The notes under the pieces were generated by a model. The model saw nothing but the letters and a program-made list of their open reading frames with translations, searched no databases and was not told where the DNA came from. A stretch of DNA of 64,000 nt, from assembly GCF_907164915.1 (NCBI RefSeq), contig NC_061862.1:2542001-2606000 (forward strand), written 5' to 3'. The translations under genes and the position numbers were made by a program. This DNA is from Impatiens glandulifera. Taxonomy: Eukaryota; Streptophyta; Magnoliopsida; Ericales; Balsaminaceae. Positions 48,495-60,310 of this stretch are shown here, piece after piece. The first letter of the stretch is position 1; each line of letters opens with the position of its first letter.

Positions 48495-48750
48495 GGACCT
48501 ACCCAAGATAAGAGATAAGTTTTTCAAATAACCCAACAAAATTAATTATCACACTTTTCTCTCACATCCATCAAATCAATCAATCAATTAAACAAAATAC
48601 TAAAATACCCTTTATTTTATTATTATTTATTTTATTTATATATATGAATACCTTTTAAATTTTTTTTACCACTCATTTTCTCAAAATAGTCACCCATAAT
48701 TATTATTTTTCCCTATAGATTATTTAAATAACCTGAAATGAACCGAGCCT
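48495..48750. mobile_element. Tourist-like MITE, third copy
   Basis: It shares CAAATAACCCAACAAAATTAATT, ACTAAAATACCCT and GAATACCTTTTAAATTT with the MITE at 43316-43580 and ends ATAACCTGAAATGAACCGAGCC. The ~45 bp on each side (TTTTCAAATCAAACTCTC...ACAGCATAGG and TTTTTCAAATCAAACCCTC...ACATAGGGCC) are related direct repeats. Confidence 0.6.
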
Positions 48751-48931
48751 AAAATTCTAACTATTTTTTTTTTCAAATCAAACCCTCATCTACAACATAG
48801 GGCCTACACAAAGAAGGGTTGAAATATAATTTTGTTTTGTTTTTAAGAATTCTATCAAAAATAAGTTTCTAGAAATAGTTTTCATTATATGTATTTTAGA
48901 GTAATTTAATTAACCCTAAAAAAAATATTAT

Positions 48932-49125
48932 GAGCACGACTTTGTAAAGCGACTCGTAATGCGAAAAGTGACATCGTTGTTATACGAAAGTGATATCACT
49001 GTTATACAAAAGAGACTTCGTTGTTATACAAAAGGGATGAGGTCTCTTTTGTATAAGAGCGAGGTCACTTTAGTATAACAACGAGGTCATTTTCGCTGTA
49101 CGAGTCGCTCCCCAAAGTCGTGCTC
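48932..49125. repeat. 194-bp foldback element
   Basis: The ends GAGCACGACTTTGTAAAGCG and CTCCCCAAAGTCGTGCTC are inverted repeats, and the complementarity continues inward (GCGACTCGTA/TACGAGTCGC, GACATCGTTGTTATAC/GTATAACAACGAGGTC, AAAAGAGAC.TC/GAGGTCTCTTTT). It resembles a MITE lying ~200 bp upstream of the PAD4-like start codon. I could not define a target duplication. Confidence 0.8.
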
Positions 49126-49322
49126 CTTGTGATCCCTCACAAAAAAAAAATTGATTTGATATTAATTTTGATCTGAATTAACAAACAAGGTCAATTAAAA
49201 AATAACGGGGATGTGATAACTGCCAAAAGAATCAATTTTGAGCCTATAAAGACACTCTTCTTTCAATCACAAAAAGCTTACTTCTCTCTCTAGATATTTA
49301 TCTCTGTGGAGTGAGAAAATCA

Positions 49323-50176
49323 ATGGAGGCTGATAATTCTTCTTCGTAAGAAATTCAAATTCAAATTCATACAATATTTCAATTCTCTATTTATCTGATT
49401 TCTTTTTATCATTTTTGGCAGTTTCGAGAGTAGCGAAATGCAAGCGATGTTCCTTGCATCGACGCCGTTGTTATCGGAATCATGGAAATTCTGCAACCAT
49501 ATCAACACCGCCGCCGCTGCCGGAAGCTTCGTTGTTTCGCCGGCGGCAGCCGGAGAAGTGGTTTACGTAGCTTTCTCCGGCGTCCAGCTTGATCAGACTT
49601 GTTTGAATTTAGTCCCACTCGATAACACCTTCACTGACGACCTATTCTGCGCCCTTCATCGCCGGGATAAGCCGGCGATGGTTCACGCTGGATATCTTCA
49701 TCTGTTCTTGAACCTAATTCGTTGCCCTAATTTTCAGAATCAGGTTAATTTTATTATAACTACGTTTTCATTTTTCGAAAAACCTTACTAATTCAGTTAG
49801 ATTTTATATGATCAATTGTGAATATATGCTATGATTATTATTAGGGTTATGTGAATATGAAAATGCCGGTTTATTTATGGAAATCTTCCGTTATTGTTAG
49901 GTAATTTCTCTACTCCGTTAACAATATTGAAAAGTCAACTGTTTTGACTAATTTTTGAAAATTCATGTGAATACTATAGATTAAGGTGGTCGGTACTGGC
50001 AAGTGTCTAGAAAGAAATAATGGATAAAATAATATTAATAAAGAATAAAATTATTAATTTCAATTCTAAAGACAAAAAGGTCACGAGTTCGATTCACGAT
50101 GTTCGATTCACGATTTCATGAAACGGAGAATGTTTATGAGTGGTCACGTCTAGGGATGTCAGGCTAACTTCATACT

Positions 50177-50256
<80 letters not shown>

Positions 50257-52855
50257 TCTAAATGGGTCAAGGTAAGACTTGAGAACCATAGTAATGAAAA
50301 ACTAAAGTCTAGAAAGTGTTACTTTCCATTTCTTTACCTCCTAAAATACTACAATTTTCTATTAATATGTCTTTGTTTATTAAGAAGGATTTACAGTTGA
50401 TAGCTCAAGATTTTGAGCATTTTCTTTCTTCATATGTGAAACTATATATGATCCATCTTTTAACTGGACAAACCTGACCGATATTTTGAGATTTAGAAAA
50501 TTTTGACATCTAATTATTGAATATGCATTTGTGAACAAACTAACCTATTATACAATAAATTACACATTACTATAAGAGTAGTAGGTATGTAATCCTAAAT
50601 AAAGGTTCACTTGGTACACTAAGCACAAACTTTGGTGTCAATAATTGCATAATTGACAATATATATGATTTAAAGATAACTTTAGAGAATAAAGATATTT
50701 TATTTATCCCATTGGGGTAAGAATAGATTCCGCCTCATTGAAATTAAGTCTTTATTTTAGTGACTTTAGCACAAATAAAGAGATTTTAGTGTCTTACATG
50801 TGTCAAAGTAATAATATTAATAACAATTTGTAATCATTGCAATTTTGGCTTTTTATAATTGAATTGAATTGAATCTAGATGGTAATTTCTAAGTAAATCT
50901 AATAAAAATCCTAAATATTTATATAATATATATTAGGTGGAATTGCTATTCCTAACACTTGAGGGTTTATTGAAAACCTCATTATTTTATTTGTTAGGAT
51001 TCCATATTCGAAATTAAGATTACCAAACCACCCGTAACTCTTAATTTTTTTTTTAATTTAATTCACTATTTTACTTCTCTACTTTTTTAAATAAGACAAA
51101 AACCCGACATTCTTTAATTTTATTCCTAATTTTTTTCAAGGAACACCGAACCTGGTCAAAAGGACCCTTTTGGTCACCGGTTCTCCTTTTTCTTTTCATG
51201 TCTAGAGTATTATCTATTTTTATTCTCTTAACCCCGGAATCTCAAAACAGACGCAGTTTAACTTATATATATCATAATTTAATTTTAAAAGTTAAAAGTT
51301 ATAGCTTTTATTTTCAATATTAAGTAATCAGTTCAAAATTTTCAAATATGTCTTGGATGAAAGGTCTTGTTTGATTAAGAAAGTAACATAATAATAATGT
51401 TGATTTGCAGATAGGTGAAATTCTGAAGAAAAGCAAGTCAATAGTGTTCACAGGGCACTCCATTGGAGGAGTATTGGCCTCTCTCTCGGCCCTTTGGTTC
51501 CTCTCTTCCCTCCAAACCACAAAATCCAATATGTCTGTCCTTTGTGTTACATTCGGCTCGCCTTTTCTAGGAAACGAGACACTCTCCCGCGCCATCCTAG
51601 AACAAAGATGGGGAGGCAACTTCTGTCATGTGGTAGCCAAACAAGACATTAATGTCCTTACGACCTTAATTAGCAGCCAGATCCATTTTTCATTATGGCC
51701 TTTTGGAGGCTACATGTTTTGTTCTAGACAAGGTGCCATCTTCTTAGAAAATGCCACCTCTGTCGTCAAGATGATACATTTGATGGTCAAGACAGTAGAT
51801 CACAACCTCGACCACGACCAGGACCATCTCAATTATGGGGACTATATAGGGAAACTTTCATTTCAGTTCTTGAGAAGGGAAGATCGTTTCATAGAAGAGG
51901 GGAAGTCCAGCTATGAAACCGGCATCATATTGGCTCTTCAATCCTCAGAAATCTCAAATCAGGTAATTGGTTTCAAATTAAAACCTCTGTTTTTTTTTCT
52001 TTCTAATGTTGTAACTGTATGGTGAAATTAAATAAAAACGGGTTGGTGCAGGAATTGTGCTTTGAAGAAGCGAAAGATTGCTTGAGGACAGCAAGGACAC
52101 TAGGCCGGGCTCCAAACATGAACATGGCAAAGTTAAGTAATAAATTGGCAGAAATCACGCCATTGAGAGCCCAGATACAATGGTATAAAGAAATATGCGA
52201 CAAGAAGGGCGAGAAGCTCGGGTATTACGACACCTTCAAGCGAAGAGGGGACTCGAAAAAAGAAATGAAAATCAACATGTGTCGACTAAGGCTAGGGGCA
52301 TTCTGGGACAATGTGATTAAGATGGTGGAGAATAATAAACTTCCTTATGACATTCACAAGAGAGGAAAATACGTAATGGCGTCTCTGTTCTACAAACTTC
52401 TGGTGGAACCGTTAGACATAGCTGAGTATTATCGAAGTGGGGAGCATCGTGTAAACGGGAACTATCTTCAGTATGGAAGGGAAAGAAGGTACTTGATCTT
52501 GGACAAGTGGTGGAATGATTTAAACGATGGAGAGATAAGGAAGTATGAGAGGAGTACATTTGCTAGCTTAACACAAGACAGTTGTTTCTGGGCGAAAGTG
52601 GAGGAAGCGATTAAATGGGTGTACTGTATTAGGAACGAGAGCGACAAGAGTAAGCTTTACAGGTTGTGGGAGAATCTAAATGAATTTGAAAATTATGCAA
52701 TGGGAATGGTGGTGAGGAAAGAGGTGTCCATAGATGTGGTGCAAGCAAATTCAAGTTATAGTCTATGGTTGAGAGAATGGGGAGAATTGAAATCACAATT
52801 CCAACCATTTCAAAGCCATTCAACGACTGCTTTCGAGCTCGATGTAGCGAATTGA
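49323..52855 (+). CDS. PAD4: PAD4-like lipase-like immune regulator
   Basis: Four coding exons with GT-AG introns: 49323-49345, 49422-49743, 51411-51962, 52052-52855. They join in frame to 566 residues (PAD4 family ~540-560). PAD4 pairs with EDS1 to relay signals from TIR-type immune receptors and to support basal immunity, acting in cytoplasm and nucleus. The N-terminal alpha/beta-hydrolase half keeps the nucleophile elbow GHSIGG (Ser132), FGSPFLGN and FCHVVAKQD (Asp194). The C-terminal EP domain (~300-566) shows IQWYKEICD, GYYDTFK, MCRLRLGAFWDNVIKMVE, YKLLVEPLDIAEYYR, YGRERRYLILDKWW and TQDSCFWAKVEEA. The region expected to hold the catalytic His reads NYGDYIGKLSF without His. EP-domain similarity favours PAD4 over EDS1 or SAG101. 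Intron 2 is 1.67 kb and holds a TA microsatellite. Confidence 0.92.
50181..50249. repeat. (TA)n microsatellite in PAD4 intron 2
   Basis: About 70 bp of uninterrupted TA repeats. Confidence 0.95.
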
Positions 52856-52926
52856 ATCAATCCTAGATGTATGTAAAAGTAAAATAAAGACTCGATTTAT
52901 ATATATATATATATAGCATACATACC

Positions 52927-53852
52927 TCATGTGGGATTGAAGGAATGAAGAACTTGTTCCAAGAGTGATCTTGTATATGCATCTAATGGTGATTCTGGTT
53001 TGTCAGAATGAGAAATGTTTAGGAGATGAAGCTTCTTGGATGAAACAAATGCTGCTGAAAATATTCTCTTCATTCCACCTCTTGTGCTGTCAAGTTTGTA
53101 TTCAAACTCGTATACTTTTATATCTTCCATTCCTGATCTCTCAGAATAAGCAATTACTTGAGCATCTTTCGTACTTTCCTGCACACGCAATTGAATTATA
53201 GAAACTCTTACATCTAGATCTAGGTCTTGGAGATGACAGATGAGTAGTAGTAAAAGGAGGAGGAATTTGTTAAACCTTTCTTTTTTCAGCTTGAATGAGC
53301 TTATCTGCTACAAATTCTGGAGATCCAAAATCTTCAAGTCTTGTTATACGAACCGGATTGACCACAATTCCAATGTTGTTTGAGCCTTGATTTGGCTCCT
53401 CGAAGAGAGCAGTCGCTCCTGCCTTTTCGACCTAAGAATCCAATTCAATCCAATAGCTGATCGCATTGTACGAGAAAAGAGAGAAAGAGAGAGAGAGAGA
53501 TAATGGGGAAAACCTGAATCCATGAAGAAGGTTTTAGGATAGTGAAGCCTTGTGTGGAATCAGTGTATCTTTGAAGGTCAAAATCTTGAGCCATTGCCTT
53601 GGAGAATTCAGAGACGGAAACGGAGGAGAAAATTGCAGCAGCGGCGAGATAGAGGTTCCTCTTGCTTAATTGAATTGAGTGTACAACATTCCGTTCTTGT
53701 GGTTCTTCATCATCATCAGTAGGTGAAATCGCAGCAGCAGCAGCACACGAGTAGGAAACAGAAGAGAAGAATCGTCGGCGGCTGGGATTCAGTCGAAATA
53801 ACTGCTTTGGAGGTCGTGAAGAGACCAAGAACTGAAAATCTGATAACGCCAT
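52927..53852 (-). CDS. PsbP-domain thylakoid lumen protein (PPD2-like)
   Basis: Three exons on the minus strand, 53852-53514, 53431-53276 and 53178-52927, join in frame to 248 residues. Residues 1-60 are Ser/Arg/Ala-rich, as in a chloroplast transit peptide. A hydrophobic stretch (LYLAAAAIFSSVSVSEF, ~67-83) followed by AMA-QD (86-90) looks like a lumenal targeting and cleavage signal. The mature part has the PsbP fold signatures: YTDSTQGFTILKPSSWIQVE, GATALFEEP, NNIGIVVNPVRITRLEDFGS and LHLLNISHSDKP. Family members are lumenal proteins around photosystem II or related complexes. The start is the first in-frame ATG with the transit peptide. Similarity looks closest to PPD2, but that subfamily call is from memory. 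It ends 71 bp from the PAD4-like stop, tail-to-tail. Confidence 0.88.
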
Positions 53853-53995
53853 TACTAACTGATAGATAATTGCTCCTCCTCAAATCTCTCATCTCCTCTT
53901 TTATATTTTATTTTCTTATTAAATATTATAACTGAATTTATGGAAATTTGACCAAATAATGAGCGGTTAATTACGGCATACTTTTAATTGCGGCG

Positions 53996-55480
53996 GATCA
54001 CCACTTTATATTTATTTTTTTTACGAAAATAACTTTATATTTATTTTTTTTACGAAAATACTTTTATCGCGTAACCTGGTTGACCTACTTTTCATGCGAT
54101 GGGAATAGATTCTATATATAAATACTTTAAAAAAATTTATTTCATTATTTTCCTTTCTCTCTTCTCTCCGCGTTCTCTCGCGACGGCAAAACAGTGGAAC
54201 CGTAAATGAACACATCATACAGATCAACGACGAAAATTCATTCTAATATTATGTGATTGGATCGATTTATGTTCTTATTTTCATTGTGTTCATCTTCAAA
54301 CCTAAACTATGAGGTTGTTCTTATTGTTAATCTTAGTTGTTCATCTTGTCGATGATAATATTTGCAGCGGAAAATTCATGTGATTCTCGCGAAGGGCGAA
54401 AATCACAGGAATCTTCCCTGAAACGAAACCGATTCAAAATATCATCTGCAAATATCATCATCGACAAAATGAACAACCAACATAAACAATAAGATGAATA
54501 ATAAGAACAACCTCATAGTTTAGAGTTTGAAAATTAACACAATGAAAATAAGAACATAAATCGATCCAATTATATGATATTAGAACGAGTTTTCGTCGTC
54601 GATCTGTATGATGTGTTCGTTTAGGGTTCCACCGTCGTGCTGTCGCGAGAGAGAGAACGCGGAGTAGAGAGAAAAAAGAAAAATAATGAAATGGAAAAAA
54701 ATTAAGTATTTATATATAGAACATATTTTCATGCGAAAGAAATATGTTCTATAGATAAATACTTACATTTTTTCATTTTGTTATTTTTCTCTCTCATCTC
54801 TCTCCTCTCTGCGTTCTCTCGCGACGGCACGGCGGTAGAATCCCAAACGAACACATCATACAGATCGACGACGAAAACCCGTTTTAATATTATGTGATTG
54901 GATCGATTTATGCTCTTATTTCCATTGTGTTCATATTCAAACCCTAAACTATGAGGTTGTTCTTAGAGTTCATCTTATTGTTCATCTTAGTTGTTCATCT
55001 TGTCGATGATGATATTTGCAGCGGAAATTTCATATGATTCTCGTGAAAGGCAAAAATCACATGAATCTTCCCTGAAACGGAACCGATTCGAAATATCATC
55101 TGCAAATATCATCATCGACAAAATGAACAACCAAGATGAAAAATAAGATGAACAATAAGAACAACCTCATAATTTAGGGTTTGAAAATGAATACAATGGA
55201 AATAAGAACATAAATCGATCCAATCACATGATATTAGAACGGGTTTTCATCGTCGTATATGTGTTCATTTAGGGTTCCACCGTCGTGTCGTCGCAAGAGA
55301 GAGAACGCGGAGTAGAGAGAGAAGAAAGAGAAAGAAAAACAACAAAATGAAAAAAATTGAGTATTTATATATAACATATTCCCATCGCGTTACGCGAAAG
55401 GGGTATTTTCATTAAAAAATTATAAAGTGACACTAAAGGGGTATTTTCGTTAAAAAAATATAAAGTGACACTAAAGCGAT
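53996..55480. mobile_element. nested/tandem foldback element, ~1.5 kb
   Basis: The region reads as arm, reversed arm, arm, reversed arm: ~54050-54390 is complementary to ~54400-54735, and ~54745-55040 (related to the first arm) is complementary to ~55050-55390. Shared blocks include GCGTTCTCTCGCGACGGCA, AACACATCATACAGATCGAC, ATTATGTGATTGGATCGATT, CTATGAGGTTGTTCTTA and TTGTCGATGATGATATTTGC. The outer ends also pair: CTTTATATTTATTTTTTTTA and ACGAAAATA (twice on the left) against GTATTTTCGTTAAAAAAATA and TAAAGTGACACTAAAG (twice on the right). No transposase is encoded. It sits between two divergently oriented genes. Confidence 0.82.
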
Positions 55481-56560
55481 TAAAATTATGCGTTGATATC
55501 AGCTTATTTAAGAGCTTTTTTAGAGTCATTTGGTCAAATTTTCAAATTTATATGTTACTAAATTTATTTATTTATTTAAAGGTTTGAAAATATTATTTCA
55601 TTTAAATTAATCCTTTAATTAAATAATTAAAATAATAAATAATTTTTAAATAAATTAAAATTTATTTGACCCAAACCCAACTCTAATATTTCTCTACTTT
55701 TATTTAGAAAAAAATTGTTTATTTTTATAAAATAATATTAACTTTATGATGGTTAATTTGTTAAAATTAGAACATTGCTTACAAGAAAGTCATTGTTACC
55801 AATTATTTCATTATTGTCCTTCATTCAATTTATTTTTAATCCAATTTTCTTTACTCTCAGGCAACTCTTTTGCCTTTTTATTGTTTTTTTTTTAAAGATA
55901 TGCCGTCTTTAACAAAAAAAAAAAAAAAAAAAAAAAATTAACTTTTTTTTTTTTTTGTTATGTTTTGACATTGTTTATAAACTACTAACATTTATATATA
56001 CAAAAATGGTATATATATATATATATTACTAAATGAAATTAAATCACTTTTCTTGTATAAATAAAAAGAAAATATTATTGTAAAATTTAATTGTGATTAG
56101 GGTAGTTTAAATATATTTGAACGACTAATGTTTCCTATTTGAATTTTGTCAGTTTTGTCAATTTAATCAGATACTTAATATGTGATAGATATTTATGTTC
56201 TTATAAAAAAAACCATAATAAAAATTATTAATATCACCAATATATATATATTTGTTTTAGTATTTATATTTTATAAGTTTTATTTAATTTTAATAAAATA
56301 AATTTTGTTAAAAGAAATTTCTAATTCTATGTGTTATATAATGAATTTTAATTGATTAATAAATTTTAACATAAAAAAATATAATTTATAAATATAGTAT
56401 AAAAGGTGTTACAATTTCCAAAAGTTTAATTAAAAAACAATAATTTGAATACTAATAAAAAAAAATTTAAATTTCAAAATCCCAAAACAAACACGCCGGC
56501 CCGCCCTAACTAACCTTAATTAGTTTGTCAATAAATATGTTAAGTTAGCCGGAAAATATC
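55481..56560. other. AT-rich intergenic DNA
   Basis: Homopolymer runs (poly-A near 55912-55937, followed by poly-T) and a short TA run near 56010-56026. No gene recognised. Confidence 0.55.
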
Positions 56561-56579
56561 GGAAGAGACAACAACGCTT

Positions 56580-56817
56580 CATTTTCGCAGTTGCAACTTG
56601 AAACAACTCTGCGCTCTCTCTCTCTCTCTCTACAATCCATCATCATCATCATCGTCGTCGATTCGTCGGAGGAATTACTGTTTCCTCGCCTTGATTCATC
56701 TCTCTCTGTGTTTCTCTGTATGTGCGCACGGTCGGGTTCGTTGTATCTAGGGTTTTGAACCCTTTTTTTCTGTCAAGTATAATATATATAGTTGTTTGTG
56801 TGTGTATAGGAACAAGA
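56580..56817 (+). promoter_or_regulatory. 5' leader region of the KIWI-like gene
   Basis: A (CT)n run (56613-56631), CATCATCATCATC and TCTCTCTCTGTGTTTCTCTG form a pyrimidine-rich plant leader. An acceptor-like GTGTATAG|GAACAAG at 56809/56810 just before the ATG suggests a leader intron. A matching donor could be TGTATCTAGG or CTCTGTATG upstream; I cannot choose. Confidence 0.5.
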
Positions 56818-57615
56818 ATGTCGAAATGGGGAAAAAGAAAGGAGAAAGATTACGGTTCCGAGGGCGGCGCTCCAGCCAGGAAGGCTCCAAGGAAAGATTC
56901 TGTCGATGAATCCGACGAGGATACCATCGTCGCCTGTGAAGTATCTATCTCTCTTTCTCGCTCTGAAATTAAATATTGGATAAATATGAAACTGACAAGG
57001 AAATGTATCTGGGTTACAGATTTCCAATACTCGTAGGGTATCTGTGAGGAACTGGCAAGGAAATGTCATGGTAGATATCAGAGAGTTCTATCTTAAAGAT
57101 GGAAAGAAATTGCCTGGCAAGAAAGGTTCATTCCTTTTCTTCTTTTGATTCTTTCTCGTCTTTATATTCAGACAATGATTCGATTCTGGTTTGGGAATAG
57201 GGTTTAGGGTTTGAAACCATTTGGTACACCTTGATTTGGACCCAACCAACAGCCCCCCATCTTTGCAGGATCTTATTTGCAAACAGTTCAATGGGTCTTT
57301 AATCCAACTATAACTTGAATTGTTTTCATTTGGAATTGCATATCCTTGTTACCCCTACCTATAATTCATTGCTCTAATGCTTTGCTTCATATTGTTTTCA
57401 GGAATTTCACTAAGCATGGACCAGGTAACCACACTACTTTATTTCTGTTTAAGATGTTAATTTATGTCCCCTTCATGAACCCATCACACACACATACACT
57501 GGAACCGTATATACTTTAGATATGAAATGTAATAATCATCTTATTTGTGATGCAGTGGAATGTACTTCGTCAGCACATTGATGAAATTGACAAAGCAGTT
57601 GGTGATAAAAGTTAG
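56818..57615 (+). CDS. KIWI: PC4/p15-type transcriptional coactivator, KIWI-like
   Basis: Four exons (56818-56940, 57020-57125, 57402-57424, 57556-57615) with GT-AG introns join to 103 residues, close to the 107 of plant KIWI. The N-terminal ~38 residues are charged (WGKRKEKDYGSEGG, then KDSVDESDEDT), as in the regulatory tail of the family. Residues ~39-100 are the single-stranded-DNA-binding PC4 domain: VACEISNTRRVSVRNWQGNV, MVDIREFYLKDGKKLPGKKG, ISLSMDQWNVLRQHIDEID. The protein acts in the nucleus as an RNA polymerase II coactivator and binds single-stranded DNA. No defects are seen. The 23-bp third exon (ISLSMDQ) is a micro-exon that is easily missed. Confidence 0.94.
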
Positions 57616-57829
57616 AAAGGCAATCAATGAATGTGCTTGGATTACTTGCTATTTTACAAAATTAAACGAAAACAGTTGGATATTAGTTGTCTGAGTTAAA
57701 ATCTGGGGGCTGTTGATTTTGGAATTGGCTAGCATGTGTGTAGCTTAAGAACCTGTTTGTTGTATGTAGCCCAATATTAAGAAATTTCTTTGTTATTCTT
57801 TGACTATATGCATGAGCAGCCTTATTTTT

Positions 57830-59500
57830 ATCTTATGTTACAAGAGGCGATTGAATTGCTAGTTGGTTTGTCGAGAGATAAGATACATGTGAAAATATGA
57901 TAGGAATTGGTGGTTGGTTTATCAACGAATAAGAGGCAATTGAAAATTTGATTGAATTGTTGGTTGGTTTGTCGAGGATAAGATGCATGTGAAAAATATG
58001 ATGGAATTGGTGGTTGGTTTATCAACATAAGTGATTGGATTGGTAGTTGTTTTACCAATGAATAAGAGGCGTGTAAAAATATGATTGGAATTGGTAGTTG
58101 GTTTACCAATGAATAAGAGGCGTGTAAAAGTGATTGAAATTGTTGGTTGGTTTGTCGAGAAATAAGATACGTGTAAAAATATGATTGAAATTGGTGGTTG
58201 GTTTACCTACGAATAAGAGGCGTGTAAAAGTGATTGAAATTGTTAGTTGGTTTGTTGAGAGATAAGATACGTGTTAAAATATGATTGAAATTGGTGGTTG
58301 GTTTACCAACGAATAAGAGGTGTGTAAAAGTGATTGAAATTGATGGTAAAAGATTTGTAAAAGTGTGATTGAGATGTGTTTTTGTTAAAGATAATAAAGG
58401 ATAATGATGTGACGAGATCAGAGATCAATTAAGATTGGTGGTTGGTTGTCGAGTGATAAGAGGTGTGTGAAAAAGTGATTAGATTGATGGCTATGTTGTC
58501 GGGGAGAAAAATACGTGTGAAAGTGTGATTGAAATATGGTTTGTCAAGGATGATAGACCGGTAATAAAGGATAATGATGTGACAAGATTAGAGATCAACT
58601 GAGATTGGCGGTTGATTTGTCGACAGATAAGATGTGTGTAAAAGTGTGTTTTGGATTGGTTCGAAAAATAAGAAAGGCGTGTGAAAGTGTGATTTGAATT
58701 GGTAGTTAGTTTGTCAAAAAATAAGAGAGGCGTATGAAAGTGTGATTGAAATTGATGGTTGATTTGCTGAGAGATAAAAGACGTGTGAAAGTGTGATGTC
58801 ACGAGATTAAGATATTAATTGGGATTGATGGTCAGTTTGGCGAGAGATAAGAGACGTGTGAAAGTAATAATAAAGTCATGATATGAGAGGTCAATTGGAA
58901 TTGGTGGTTAGTTTGTCGAAGGATACGAGACCGATAACAAAGCATCGTAAGGTCACGAAGTTAAAAGTCAATTGTGATGGGTAGTTAGTATGTCTAGGAT
59001 TAAAAACATGTGAAAGTATGAGTTCACGCGATGAGAGGTCGATGAGATTAGTGGTCTATAAGATTGAGATTGGTAATTGCTTTGCTAAAGATAATAGACT
59101 GATAACAAAATATCGTAAGATCACGAGATTAGAGATCGATTGTGATTGGTGATTAAAAATATATGTGAATGAGATGTTGATTGACCAAAGTGTGAGATCA
59201 CAATATTAGTGATCGATTGAGATTGATGGTTGATTTGTCGAGGGATAAAAGACGTCTGAAAGTGTGAAGTCACAAGATTGAGAGGTCAATTTGAATTTTG
59301 GTAGTTGGTTTGACGAGAGATAAAAGACCTGTGAAAGTGTGTGAAGTCACAATATAAGTAATGAGAATTGTCCATTGAGAAAAAATATTTGTGATTAAAT
59401 ATGACTGAGATGATTGGTTGACCGAAGTGTGAAAGTGTGATCAAGAAATGAAAGGTCAATTAGATTGGTGGTTAGTTTGCTAAAATTAAGGTAAAAAGGT
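57830..59500. repeat. ~57-bp degenerate minisatellite, about 25 units
   Basis: The unit is approximately GTGATTGAAATTGGTGGTTG then GTTTGTCGAGAGATAAGAGG then CGTGTGAAA. Units near 57840-58340 are alike; from 58400 onward they decay and acquire insertions such as GATAATAAAGGATAATGATGTGACGAGAT. It starts ~215 bp after the KIWI-like stop. The minus strand stays open over some units (57828-58109, 58491-58802), encoding periodic QxTNQQF-like peptides, which I attribute to the repeat length being near a multiple of three. Confidence 0.85.
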
Positions 59501-60310
59501 CGCGGTAATAATATGAGATGATTGATATTTGTCACGAAATTAATACTAAGATGTTTAATAAAAAAAAATATTTGTGGTTAAATATATGAATGAATTTGTT
59601 GGTTTAACAAAAAATTAAATATAAAGAAGTTAGTGATATGAAGAGATGGTTGGTTTGCAAAAAATTATGATAAAAGATGTTAAAAATGTTGAAATGGTTG
59701 AGTGATTAATAATATAAGAGATTTATTAAGTAATGAATGATATTATTAATTAACAGGTAAATGAGAGTAAGAAAGTGAAGATAAAAATATTGAAGCTGAT
59801 GAGAAAAAAAGTTATTGAAGGTCTTCTTGTCAAATTTGTTATTATTTGTTATAAATAACAAAAATAACGATGAATAAGAGAAGGAAGACGATCAAACTAT
59901 CTCAACCATTAATATTGACGACGAAGAGGATATTGAAGGCGTTGAAAACAATAATGATAACGATCACAAAATGTGAGTATTATTTATTTCAGCTTTATAA
60001 ATGTAATTTTTATTTATGTTTGCAACTCAAGGGCATTATGCTAAAGAAGAAAAACAATTAGTTGTATTATTCATAGTTTTCCATCAATGCACAATAGTTC
60101 TCATTAAGTACATATGCACATTATTATTACTGTTGTTAATCCAAACAATACCAAAAATAAAACTTATCTACCCTTCATTAATCAAAATCCATTTTATAAA
60201 AAATAAAAATGCAAGATTAACCAGAGAGAATATGAGTGATGAACTAAGGAGCAAAATTCTGGACAATCATTTTTTTTGTGTTTGGCTTACAATAACTGCA
60301 GAGGTATTAG
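59501..60310. other. intergenic DNA between minisatellite and DnaJ gene
   Basis: AT-rich, no gene recognised. The segment next to 60310 would contain the 3'UTR of the minus-strand DnaJ gene. Confidence 0.5.

Noticed and set aside
50140..50400. 86-codon open frame with a long IYIYIY run
   Set aside because: It is a translation of the TA microsatellite in a PAD4 intron.
57828..58109. 93-codon periodic open frame in the minisatellite
   Set aside because: Openness follows from a repeat unit length near a multiple of three; there is no start context or promoter and later units break the frame.
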